Source: Candidatus Eiseniibacteriota bacterium
GTDB taxonomy: Bacteria; Eisenbacteria; RBG-16-71-46
Assembly: GCA_021414165.1 (NCBI GenBank)
Contig: JAIOPA010000007.1
Location: forward strand, 1 to 16,224
Length of the DNA stretch: 16,224 nt
Reading direction: 5' to 3'
Positions 1-7,751 of the stretch are shown piece by piece. The stretch's first letter is position 1, and each line of letters begins with the position of its first letter. Made by a program: the position numbers and the translations under genes. The notes beneath the pieces were generated by a model. That model was not told the DNA's origin. It did not search any database and saw only the letters and a list, made by a program, of their open reading frames with translations.

Positions 1-461
1 TTGCTCATGAGCGCGCGGCCGATCGCGAGCATCTGCTGCTCGCCGCCCGACAGCGTGCCGCTCAACTGCTTGCGGCGTTCGAGCAACCGCGGGAACAGCT
101 GGTACACCTCGTCGCGGTCGTGCTTGATGCCGTCGCGGTCCTTGCGGCGATAGGCGCCCAGTTCGAGGTTGTCCTCGACCGAGAGGTTCGCGAACACCAT
201 GCGGCCCTCGGGGCTCTGCGACAGGCCCAGCGCCACGATCTCGTGCGCGGGCACCTTGGTGATGTCCTTGCCCTCGAACAGGATCCGGCCGCTCTTTGCA
301 GGCACCAGGCCCGAGATGGTGCGCAGCAACGTGGTCTTGCCTGCGCCGTTTGCACCGATGAGCGTGACGATCTCGCCCTGCTCGACCTTCACGTTCACGG
401 ACTTCAGGGCATGCACCGCGCCGTAGAAGACCTCGAGGTTCTCGACGATGAGCTGGCTCAC
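1..461 (-). CDS. livF: LivF-type branched-chain amino acid ABC transporter ATPase (partial, cut by left edge)
   Basis: This is one of the two cytoplasmic ATPases that power import of branched-chain amino acids through LivH/LivM. Only the first 153 codons are present; the family is about 235 residues. The start is a GTG at 461 that overlaps the livG stop in a GTGA junction, with a GAGGAG ribosome binding site at 470-475. The protein begins MSQLIVENLEVFYG. It shows the Walker A loop GANGAGKTT at about residues 35-43 and the ABC signature LSGGEQQM near residue 140, just before the edge. The Walker B and H-loop must lie to the left of the window. The short Q-loop segment (LSQSPEGRMVF) is typical of LivF rather than LivG. 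It is the last liv gene visible; whether the operon continues is unknown. Confidence 0.93.
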   Translation of the reverse strand, partial: MSQLIVENLEVFYGAVHALKSVNVKVEQGEIVTLIGANGAGKTTLLRTISGLVPAKSGRILFEGKDITKVPAHEIVALGLSQSPEGRMVFANLSVEDNLELGAYRRKDRDGIKHDRDEVYQLFPRLLERRKQLSGTLSGGEQQMLAIGRALMS

Positions 462-1230
462 GCGGGCATCTCCTCGCCGAGGTAGGCCTCGATCACCTTG
501 GGGTTCGAGCGGATCTCGACCGGTGTGCCCTCGGCGATCTTGACGCCGTAGTCCAGCACCGCGATGCGCTCGCAGATGCCCATGACGACCTTCATGTCGT
601 GCTCGATCAGCAGGATCGTGAGCTCGAAGCGCTTCCGGATTCCGGTGATGAGCGTCATGAGTTCTTCGCTCTCCTGCGGGTTCAGACCGGCGGCGGGCTC
701 GTCGAGCAACAACAGGCGCGGCTTGCCGGCGAGCGCGCGGGCGATCTCGAGCCGGCGCTGCTGGCCGTACGCGAGGCTCGTGGCGGGCTGGTCGGCGTAA
801 TCGGCCAACCCCAGCACGTCGAGCATCTCGAACGCCTGGGCCTTGAGCGCCTTCTCGTCGGCCTCGAACGCGGGCGTCTGCAGGATCGCCGAGGCGAGTC
901 CGGCCTTATGGTGCGGATGCGCGGCCACGGCCACGTTGTCGAGGCACGTGAGGCGCGAGAACAGCCGGATGTTCTGGAACGTGCGCGTGATGCCGCCGCA
1001 GGCGATTCGATTGGCCTTCATACCGCTGATCTGGCGGCCCTCGAACATGACCTTGCCCTGCGTGGGCGTGTACACGCCCGTGATGCAGTTGAACACCGTG
1101 GTCTTGCCGGCGCCGTTCGGGCCGATGAGGCCGACCAGCTCGCCCTTGTGGATGGCATAGTCGACCTCGGACACGGCCTTCAAACCACCGAACTGCATGG
1201 TGATCTTGTCGAGGTGCAGCAAGGGAGTGG

Positions 1231-1234
<4 letters not shown>
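458..1234 (-). CDS. livG: LivG-type branched-chain amino acid ABC transporter ATPase
   Basis: Second ATPase of the branched-chain amino acid importer; it should pair with LivF under the LivH/LivM permease. It has 258 residues, normal for LivG. Visible motifs are Walker A GPNGAGKTT (about residues 38-46), the LivG-type signature SLAYGQQRRLEIARAL (about 154-169), Walker B LLLLDEPAAGLNP (about 174-186) and the H-loop LLIEHDM. The C-terminal tail (EAYLGEE) is also typical of LivG. The start is a GTG at 1234 that overlaps the livM stop (GTGA). The stop overlaps the livF start in the same way, so livM, livG and livF are almost certainly translated from one message. Confidence 0.96.
470..475 (-). 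promoter_or_regulatory. Ribosome binding site of livF
   Basis: GAGGAG on the minus strand, 8 bases before the GTG at 461. It lies inside the end of livG and supports the GTG start and translational coupling to livG. Confidence 0.7.
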
Positions 1235-2210
<976 letters not shown>

Positions 2211-2214
<4 letters not shown>

Positions 2215-3113
2215 ACCTTCTCCGTCACGGCCTTGCCGAACAGGCCGGCCGGCTTCACGAGCAGGATCACGATCAACATGACGAACGCGATGGCGTCCCG
2301 GTAGCTGGGCGAGATGTAACCCGTCACCAGCACCTCGGCGATGCCCATGACCAGGCCACCGACCACGGCGCCCGGGATGTTACCGATGCCACCCAACACG
2401 GCGGCCACGAACGCCTTCAAGCCCGGCAGGATGCCCATGTAGGGCTCGATCTTGGGGCTCTGCAGCGCCACCAGCACACCGGCGGCGGCCGCGAGCGCGG
2501 AACCGATCATGAACGTGAACGTGATGATGCGGTCGACCGAGATGCCCATGAGCGAGGCGGCCATGTGGTTGTGCGACACCGCCTGCATGGCCTTGCCGAC
2601 CTTGGTGAACAGCACCAGCCAGCGCAGCGCCAGCATGAGGCCGAACGACACCACGAGCACGATGAGCTGCTGGTTCGACAGCACCACGCCCATGCCCAGC
2701 TCGATGTTCTTCTGCGCCACGATCTGCGGGAAGAACCGCGGGCTCGCACCAAAGATGAGCACACCACCGTTCTCGAGCAGCAGCGACACGCCGATGGCGG
2801 TGATGAGCGCCGAGAGCCGCGGCGACTTGCGCACCGGCTTATAGGCCAAGCGCTCGATGACCATGCCGATCAACGCGCACAGGATCATGCTCGTGAGCAG
2901 CACGAGCAGAGCCTTGATCGGGCTCGGGTCCTCGCCGGCGTGGAACCAGCGCGAGGCATACAGGCCCATGAACGCGCCCAGCATGTAGACATCGCCGTGC
3001 GCGAAGTTGATGAGCCGCAGGATGCCGTAGACCATCGTGTAGCCGAGCGCGATGAGCGCGTACACGCTGCCCCACGTAACGCCGTTGACGAGCTGCTGGA
3101 GGAACTCGGTCAT
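2211..3113 (-). CDS. livH: LivH-type branched-chain amino acid ABC transporter permease
   Basis: First permease subunit of the importer, an inner-membrane protein of 300 residues. The N-terminus carries the LivH signature GSVYALIALGYTMVYG followed by LINFAHGDVYMLGAF. The ATPase coupling loop contains GKAMQAVSHNHMAASLMGIS at about residues 172-191. The C-terminal segment PGAVVGGLVMGIAEVL is also conserved in the family. The ATG at 3113 has no recognisable Shine-Dalgarno sequence. Instead an 11-bp GC hairpin ends 9 bases before it, so initiation may depend on structure or on coupling to upstream translation. The gene lies 54 bases after the binding-protein gene and overlaps livM. Confidence 0.95.
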
Positions 3114-3122
3114 GCGTGCGAA

Positions 3123-3148
3123 GGGCCGCGGGAGATGTCCCGCGGCCC
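3123..3148 (-). promoter_or_regulatory. Perfect 11-bp hairpin between livJ and livH (attenuator or RNA stabiliser)
   Basis: The arms 3123-3133 and 3138-3148 are perfectly complementary (GGGCCGCGGGA with TCCCGCGGCCC) around a 4-base loop. In the minus-strand message the 3' arm is followed by TTCGCACGC and then the livH ATG. There is no U-tract, so it is not a classic strong terminator. A hairpin here commonly lowers expression of permease and ATPase genes relative to the binding protein, or protects the 3' end of the binding-protein message. A smaller ATCCC/GGGAT inverted repeat spans the livJ stop at 3162-3175. Confidence 0.6.
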
Positions 3149-3167
3149 CTCAGGCCCTCGTATCCCT

Positions 3168-4373
3168 TTAGGGATTGATGGAGGTGTTGAAGACCTTCTT
3201 GCCGCCCTTGATCTCGAGGACGACGGCCGGCTTGGTCGCGTTGCGGTTCTCATCGAGCGTGATCACACCCGTCACGCCCGCGTAGTCCTTGGTCGCGGCG
3301 ATCAGACCCGCGAGCTTCTCCATGGCGGCCTTGCGCTCCGGCGTGCCGGCGTGCGACGCGCCCAGCGACTTGAAGCCCGCGGCATCTTCGGCCGCGAACT
3401 TCTCGAGGCAGCTGAACAGCACGTTCGCGGCGTCGTAGGCCAGACCACCGATGGCATCGGGGTCCTTGCCGTTCTTGGCGCGGTAGTTCTTGAGGAATTC
3501 CTGCAGCTTGGGCTCGGGGTTGTCGACCGCGAAGTGGTTCGAGTAGTACGCACCGTTCAACGCTTCGCCACCGATCTCGATGAGCTGCTCGCTCTCCCAG
3601 CCATCGCCACCCAGGATCGGGCAGGTGAGCCCGAGCTCGCGCGCCTTGCGCGCGATGAGACCGACCTCGGTGTAATAGCCGGGCAGGAAGATCGCATCGG
3701 GCGCCTTGGCCTTGATGGCCGTGAGCTGCGCGCTGAAGTCCTGATCACCCGACTGGTAGGCCTGCTCCGCCACGATCGTGCCACCGGCGGCGGTGAACGC
3801 CTCGGTGAAGAACTGCGACAGACCGACCGAGTAGTCGCTCTTCACGTCCTTGAGGATCGCGACCTTCTTGAGCCCCAGGTTCGACGACGCGAACTTGGCC
3901 ATGACCGTGCCCTGGAACGGATCGATGAAGCACATGCGCGAGATGAACTTGCCGACCTGCGTGACCTGCGGGTTCGTGGACGACGGCGTGATCATGGGCA
4001 CGCCGGCTTCCTGGCAGATCGGGGCAGCGGCCAGCGAACGCGACGAGGCGACCTCGCCGATCACGGCCATGACGGCATCCTGCGAGATGAGCTTCTTGAC
4101 GGCCGTGGCGGCCTCGGCAGCCTGGCCCTGATCGTCCTCGACGACTGTGCGCACCGTGAGCCCGCCGATCTTGCCCTGCTTGGCAGCGACCAACTCGGAG
4201 AGCGCGAGATCCACACCCAGCTTCGTCGACTCACCGAACGTCGCATCGTTGCCGGTGAGCGAGCCGTAGACGCCGACCACCAGATCGTCCTTGCCACCAC
4301 CCGCACCACCGCAACCGGCGGCGAGCAACGTGGCACCCAGAGCGGCGAACAACAGCCCATGGCGAAGCTTCAT
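3168..4373 (-). CDS. livJ: Branched-chain amino acid ABC transporter substrate-binding lipoprotein (LivJ/LivK-like)
   Basis: Periplasmic, lipid-anchored binding protein that captures the substrate for LivHMGF. Starting at ATG 4373 it has 401 residues, preceded by GAGGGGGT at 4381-4388. The frame stays open upstream to 4568, but the signal peptide and ribosome binding site place the start at 4373. A hydrophobic signal ends in the lipobox LLAAGC with Cys21 as the lipidation site. Next comes a Peripla_BP_6 fold that begins DDLVVGVYGSLTGNDATFGE, with the ligand-site segments VIGEVASSRSLAAAPI and MITPSSTNP and the late FLPGYYTEVG. Leu/Ile/Val is the default substrate by family, but related proteins bind amides, urea or aromatic compounds, so specificity is inferred. 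The symbol is by similarity; livK is equally possible. Confidence 0.93.
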   Translation of the reverse strand: MKLRHGLLFAALGATLLAAGCGGAGGGKDDLVVGVYGSLTGNDATFGESTKLGVDLALSELVAAKQGKIGGLTVRTVVEDDQGQAAEAATAVKKLISQDAVMAVIGEVASSRSLAAAPICQEAGVPMITPSSTNPQVTQVGKFISRMCFIDPFQGTVMAKFASSNLGLKKVAILKDVKSDYSVGLSQFFTEAFTAAGGTIVAEQAYQSGDQDFSAQLTAIKAKAPDAIFLPGYYTEVGLIARKARELGLTCPILGGDGWESEQLIEIGGEALNGAYYSNHFAVDNPEPKLQEFLKNYRAKNGKDPDAIGGLAYDAANVLFSCLEKFAAEDAAGFKSLGASHAGTPERKAAMEKLAGLIAATKDYAGVTGVITLDENRNATKPAVVLEIKGGKKVFNTSINP

Positions 4374-4380
4374 CACGAGA

Positions 4381-4388
4381 ACCCCCTC
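4381..4388 (-). promoter_or_regulatory. Ribosome binding site of livJ
   Basis: GAGGGGGT on the minus strand, 7 bases before the ATG at 4373. It decides the start within a frame that is open about 65 codons further upstream. Confidence 0.65.
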
Positions 4389-4403
4389 GTCGAGATGACC
4401 CGC

Positions 4404-4463
4404 GGCCCCCGGAAGGGGACCCCGCGCAGCACGGCCCCGGGGACGCCACCTCGGACACGAGGT
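4404..4463 (-). promoter_or_regulatory. Structured leader of the liv operon
   Basis: The predicted livJ leader holds two inverted repeats. One is GGCCCCC/GGGGACC at 4404-4410 and 4415-4421, a 7-bp stem with one G-U pair and a 4-base loop. The other is a perfect ACCTCG/CGAGGT at 4448-4453 and 4458-4463. The second could equally be a DNA operator. I see no leader peptide rich in Leu/Ile/Val codons, so classical amino acid attenuation is not supported. Confidence 0.3.
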
Positions 4464-4497
4464 CCGGGTGCGTCTGGAGAGCCGATGAGAAGGGGTA

Positions 4498-4526
4498 GAG
4501 GTAGCACGCCGGGGGCATCCGCTCAA
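4498..4526 (-). promoter_or_regulatory. Predicted promoter of the liv operon
   Basis: On the minus strand, TTGAGC at 4526-4521 (-35) is followed after exactly 17 bases by TACCTC at 4503-4498 (-10), with an extended TG at 4506-4505. This would start a leader of roughly 115 bases before livJ. It is back to back with the amidase promoter. The prediction is by eye only. Confidence 0.4.
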
Positions 4527-4550
4527 GCGGTGGCGCGGCTCCGGGACCGA

Positions 4551-4559
4551 TGCTACGGT
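4551..4559 (+). promoter_or_regulatory. Predicted extended -10 element of the amidase gene, possibly giving a leaderless mRNA
   Basis: TGCTACGGT is an extended -10 (TGnTAnnnT). Its last base lies 7 bases before the ATG at 4567, so transcription would begin at or next to the start codon. No good -35 is visible 17 bases upstream. No Shine-Dalgarno sequence precedes the ATG, which is consistent with leaderless translation. Confidence 0.35.
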
Positions 4560-4566
4560 CGCCGCC

Positions 4567-6342
4567 ATGCGGTTACCGGACGCAAGGATGCGCCGCCACC
4601 GCGCGGCCGCGAATGGGGTTCAGAACGCAGCGCTCGTCATGCTGTTCGGCGCGGCGTTGGCCGCCGGCTGTGCCCCGGGCACGGCCACCTTGCCGGGCCC
4701 CCGCCCCATCGCCGCCCCGGCCCAGCCCACGGCGGCCAAACCCGCGCCCCCGGCCGGCTATGACGGCCGCCGCGATTCGCTCGACTCGGTCGATCCCGCC
4801 GCCGTGCGCGGCCAGCGCATCATGCTCGATCCGGGCCATGGCGGCTTCTTCCCCGGCACGCGCGGCGTGAACGGCTACACCGAGAAAGAGGCCAATCTGG
4901 GGGTGGCGCTGGCGCTGCGCGATCTGTTGCGAGCCGCCGGTGCCGACGTGCGCCTCACGCGCGAGACCGACCGCGACTTCCTCACGCCGGCCGATTCGTC
5001 GCTGCGTGCCGACCTCGCCGAGCGCGCGCGCATGAACAACGCGTTCGCGCCGGCCCTGTTCGTGAGCATCCATCACAACGCCGACCCCGGCGGCGCGCAC
5101 GATGTGAACGAGTCGCAGATCTACCACCAGCTGGGCGACGAGGGCCCGGCCTACGAGTTCGCGCAGGACGTGCACCGCGCGTTCAGCCGCAACCTGGGCA
5201 TCGAGCCCACCAAGCTGCTGCCGGGCAACTTCTATGTGCTGCGCACGTCCGAGGCGCCGTCGCTCTTGAGCGAGGCCAGCTACCTCACCTACCCGCCCAC
5301 CGAGGCGCGGCTGCGCACCGCCCAGGGGCAGCGGCTCGAGGCCGAGGTGCTGTATCTGGGCATCGTGCGCTGGTTCATGCGCAAGGCGCCGCGCATCGAG
5401 CGCTTTGAAGCGCTGTCTGCGACGGGTGCCGCCGACACGTTGTTCACCGGCGCACCGCGGCTGGCCGCGCGCGTGAACGGCGCGTTCGATGGCGCGGTGC
5501 TGCGCATCGATGGGCAGGTGGTGCCGCTGCGCGTGAGCGGCGATCGCGTCGAATGGGACGGCACGCCCGCGCTGGCTGCGGGCGCGCACGAGGCCACGCT
5601 GTCGGCACGGCTCGCGGCCGAGGGTGCGGCGCAGAACAAGCGCGTGCGCTTCCGCGTGAAGAAGCCGGCTGCGGCGCTCACGCTGGCGCTGCACGGCTCG
5701 CCACTCGCGACCGCGCGCCACACCGTGGCGGCCGAGGTGCGCGTGTTCGATCGTGACCGTCTGCCCATGGGCGACACGCTGCGCGTGCGGCTCACCAGTG
5801 AGCCTGCGGGTGTGTTCGTACCGGCCGACACGACCGTGCTCGCCACCGACGGTGTGGCGCTGGGCTACCTGCGCCGCGCGCGTGGCGTGAGTGCCAGGCT
5901 CGCCGCACGCGCCACGCTGGTGGCGCGTGCGACCGGCGTGCCCAACGCGCGTTTGCCGCTCGCCGGCACCGGCGCGCCGCAGCGCGCAGGGTTCATCACG
6001 CGGGGTGCGGCCGACAGCGCGCTCGTGCTGCCCGATGCGCGCCGCCCCGCGTGGCTCGACCGGAACGGCTTCGCCACGCTCGCCGAGCGGGCGGGCGAAC
6101 CGTTCCGCCTTCCTCGTCTGGCCGGCTATCGCCCGATCGGCGCCGACACCGCGTGGCCGGCGCGCGTGGTGGCACTGGCGGGCGGCGCACTGCAGGGCCG
6201 CCGCATCATGCTCGACCCCGAGGGCGGCGGCGACGATGCCGCGGGCACCTCTAAAGGCGGCATGCGCGCCTCGGCTCTGAACCTGGAGGTGGCGCGCGCA
6301 CTGGCCGCGATGCTCACCGCCGCGGGTGCCGACGTGGCATGA
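4567..6342 (+). CDS. Lipoprotein N-acetylmuramoyl-L-alanine amidase (Amidase_3), N-terminal part of a broken two-domain gene
   Basis: Predicted zinc amidase that cleaves the lactyl-amide bond between MurNAc and the stem peptide, acting on peptidoglycan from the periplasm. Of 591 residues, the signal peptide ends in the lipobox LAAGC (Cys35). The Amidase_3 domain spans about 84-262. It has DPGHGG with zinc ligand His91, a TEKE segment with Glu106, VSIHHNAD with His169, and the probable catalytic Glu236 in LLSEASYLT. Residues of about 265-500 look like beta-rich linker domains. At 546 a second amidase-like domain begins (RIMLDPEGGG), in which the His is replaced by Gly553. The frame then stops at TGA 6340-6342 in the middle of that domain, which continues in the -1 frame from 6339. 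The start at 4567 is preferred, but Met8 (4588) is possible. Confidence 0.88.
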   Translation: MRLPDARMRRHRAAANGVQNAALVMLFGAALAAGCAPGTATLPGPRPIAAPAQPTAAKPAPPAGYDGRRDSLDSVDPAAVRGQRIMLDPGHGGFFPGTRGVNGYTEKEANLGVALALRDLLRAAGADVRLTRETDRDFLTPADSSLRADLAERARMNNAFAPALFVSIHHNADPGGAHDVNESQIYHQLGDEGPAYEFAQDVHRAFSRNLGIEPTKLLPGNFYVLRTSEAPSLLSEASYLTYPPTEARLRTAQGQRLEAEVLYLGIVRWFMRKAPRIERFEALSATGAADTLFTGAPRLAARVNGAFDGAVLRIDGQVVPLRVSGDRVEWDGTPALAAGAHEATLSARLAAEGAAQNKRVRFRVKKPAAALTLALHGSPLATARHTVAAEVRVFDRDRLPMGDTLRVRLTSEPAGVFVPADTTVLATDGVALGYLRRARGVSARLAARATLVARATGVPNARLPLAGTGAPQRAGFITRGAADSALVLPDARRPAWLDRNGFATLAERAGEPFRLPRLAGYRPIGADTAWPARVVALAGGALQGRRIMLDPEGGGDDAAGTSKGGMRASALNLEVARALAAMLTAAGADVA

Positions 6343-6944
6343 CGCGCGACGCCGAGCAGGCCGTGAGCGAACTCGAACGCGTGCAACGCGCCGAGGGCTT
6401 CCGCGCCGAGCGCTACCTGCGCATCGGCCACGCCAACCGCGCGCCCATTGCCGGGCACTACTTCTCGAGTGGGGGCGGCAAGCGCTGGGGCCAGCGCGTG
6501 GCGGCCACGCTCACGCAGCTCGGGCTGCCCACGCTCACCGTGGGCGAGTCCGCCAAGTACCCGATCGCGCAGGTGAGCGCGGTGGCACTCGATGTGTCGC
6601 TGGCCCGCACCGACAGCAGCGAGGCGGCACTGCTCTCGCCTGGCCGGCTGCGCGCCGAGGCCTATGTGTTGTTCGTGGCACTGGCCGCGGAACTGGCCGC
6701 CGATGCCAGCGGCTGGGCCACCGACTCGCTCACGGTGCTCGATGCCGCGGGCGGGCCGGTCGCGGGCGCACCGGTGCGGCTGGGCGGCGCGTTGGTCGTG
6801 CAGACCAATGCCCAGGGCGTTGCGCGGTTCGTGCGCACGGAGCCCGGCACGCTCGAGGTGGTGGTCGAGGATCCTCGCGCTCCGCAGCGTGCGCTTCTGC
6901 TAGACTCCGAGCGCGGACGCGTGCTGCACGCCCCGCAGCCGTAG
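6339..6944 (+). CDS. C-terminal part of the two-domain amidase: rest of a degenerate Amidase_3 domain plus a beta-sandwich domain
   Basis: A 201-residue frame that overlaps the upstream gene by ATGA. Its start continues the upstream protein exactly. The upstream end GADVA plus this frame's MTRDAEQ aligns with GADVRLTRETD in the first amidase domain of the same gene. The following RAERYLRIGHANR matches the position of ALFVSIHHNADP. The zinc and catalytic residues are not conserved, so this second domain is probably inactive. Residues of about 128-180 (VLDAAGGPVAGAPVRLGG, TNAQGVARF) resemble a carboxypeptidase-regulatory-like or transthyretin-like fold. It has no signal peptide of its own, so a separate protein would remain cytoplasmic. 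The best reading is one gene of about 792 codons with a one-base loss or assembly error at about 6337-6342. Programmed frameshifting or stop/restart is less likely. Confidence 0.6.
   Translation: MTRDAEQAVSELERVQRAEGFRAERYLRIGHANRAPIAGHYFSSGGGKRWGQRVAATLTQLGLPTLTVGESAKYPIAQVSAVALDVSLARTDSSEAALLSPGRLRAEAYVLFVALAAELAADASGWATDSLTVLDAAGGPVAGAPVRLGGALVVQTNAQGVARFVRTEPGTLEVVVEDPRAPQRALLLDSERGRVLHAPQP
6899..6906 (+). promoter_or_regulatory. Possible -10 element upstream of the TonB-family gene
   Basis: TGCTAGACT-like extended -10 near the end of the amidase reading frame. It resembles the elements seen before the amidase and livJ genes (TGCTA). No clear -35 is present. It would give a leader of about 150 bases, so this is only a weak candidate. 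Confidence 0.2.
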
Positions 6945-7009
6945 CTCTAGCACCGGGCGTCACACGACCCTCCCGACCGGGATGGATCCTGCACCGCGGC
7001 CGCACGGTC

Positions 7010-7038
7010 CGGACGTTGCCTGCATGGCAAAGCGTCCG
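7010..7038 (+). repeat. Hairpin upstream of the TonB-family gene
   Basis: CGGACG-TTGCC at 7010-7020 pairs with GGCAA-AG-CGTCCG at 7026-7038. This is an 11-bp stem with a 2-base bulge and a 5-base loop. It lies in the 120-base gap between the amidase end and the TonB start. It lacks a T-run, so it may be an operator, a leader structure or a weak terminator. Nothing else in the gap 6945-7064 is recognisable. Confidence 0.4.
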
Positions 7039-7064
7039 CACCCGCGGGTCCGCACTCCGGCCCC

Positions 7065-7751
7065 ATGCCCCATCCTCTGACGCACGGCATCGCCACCTAC
7101 TTCGGCGAACTCACCGCGCACCGCCGCCGCTTGGCGGCCGTGCTGCTCTCGGTCTCGGCCGCGCTCGCGCTGCTGTTCGTGCTCACGGCGCGCCAGCTCG
7201 ACCGCTCCGACCTGGGTGACGCCAAGCGCTTCGGCTTCGAGGGCCCCAAGCAGTGGGTCGAGCGCATCCGGCTCGAGGAGCTGGCGAACCGCGAACAGAC
7301 CGGCCTCTACACGATCACGTATCTCACGGCCGAGGCGCGCAAGGGCGGCAAGAAGCGCAGCGAGCGTTCGTCGCACCCGCAGGCCGTGCCGCAGATCGCG
7401 ACCACACCCGGCGAAGGCGAGGACAAGTTCGACCTGCTCGCCAAGGTGCGCATGTTGGCACTCGATGGCCCGGTGATCCGCTCCGAGGAGTTGATCATCG
7501 AGCGGCTCGTGCGCCCCTCCTACCCCGACGAAGCGCGCGAGAAGAACATCGAGGGCATCGTCGAGGTGGTCGCACTCGTCGACACCACGGGCTCGGTGCT
7601 CCAGGTGCAGGTCGTGGGTGGCTCGCGCGAACCGTTGCTGGAGTCCGCGGCCGCCAAGGCGATCCTCGAGTGCCGCTACCGGCCCTACAAGGTGCACTCC
7701 GAGGCGCGCCGCGTCTGGGCGGCCTACCGGATCGCGTTCTCGCTCTACTGA
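7065..7751 (+). CDS. TonB-family energy-transducer protein
   Basis: Probable periplasmic-spanning protein that couples an inner-membrane motor to outer-membrane transport or another envelope function. It has 228 residues. A short positively charged cytoplasmic N-terminus (HRRR at 19-22) precedes one membrane helix at about 23-41. A periplasmic linker of about 100 residues follows, then a TonB C-terminal domain at about 150-228. That domain contains RPSYPDEAREKNIEGIVEV, VDTTGSVLQVQVVGGS and AAAKAILECRYRPY. The linker is charged and lacks the long proline-rich stretch of classical TonB, so it could act in another role. No ExbB/ExbD genes are nearby and no good ribosome binding site precedes the ATG. 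The 3' end overlaps the convergent gene by 7 bases. Confidence 0.82.
   Translation: MPHPLTHGIATYFGELTAHRRRLAAVLLSVSAALALLFVLTARQLDRSDLGDAKRFGFEGPKQWVERIRLEELANREQTGLYTITYLTAEARKGGKKRSERSSHPQAVPQIATTPGEGEDKFDLLAKVRMLALDGPVIRSEELIIERLVRPSYPDEAREKNIEGIVEVVALVDTTGSVLQVQVVGGSREPLLESAAAKAILECRYRPYKVHSEARRVWAAYRIAFSLY

Noticed and set aside
4374..4568. N-terminal extension of the livJ frame up to 4568
   Set aside because: It would put 65 residues before a clear lipoprotein signal peptide and ribosome binding site, and would cover the predicted promoters.
2565..4763. A very long plus-strand open frame opposite the liv genes
   Set aside because: It is the antisense shadow of livH and livJ in GC-rich DNA. 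Its composition is rich in Arg, Ala, Asp and His without domains, while the minus strand encodes clear families.
6330..6345. Programmed -1 ribosomal frameshift signal in the amidase gene
   Set aside because: No X-XXY-YYZ slippery heptamer is present near the stop, so I prefer a base loss or assembly error; kept only as an alternative.
6326..7219. A 297-codon plus-strand frame running through the amidase end and the TonB start
   Set aside because: It overlaps the better supported frames of 6339-6944 and 7065-7751 and reads as Arg/Ala-rich shadow sequence.
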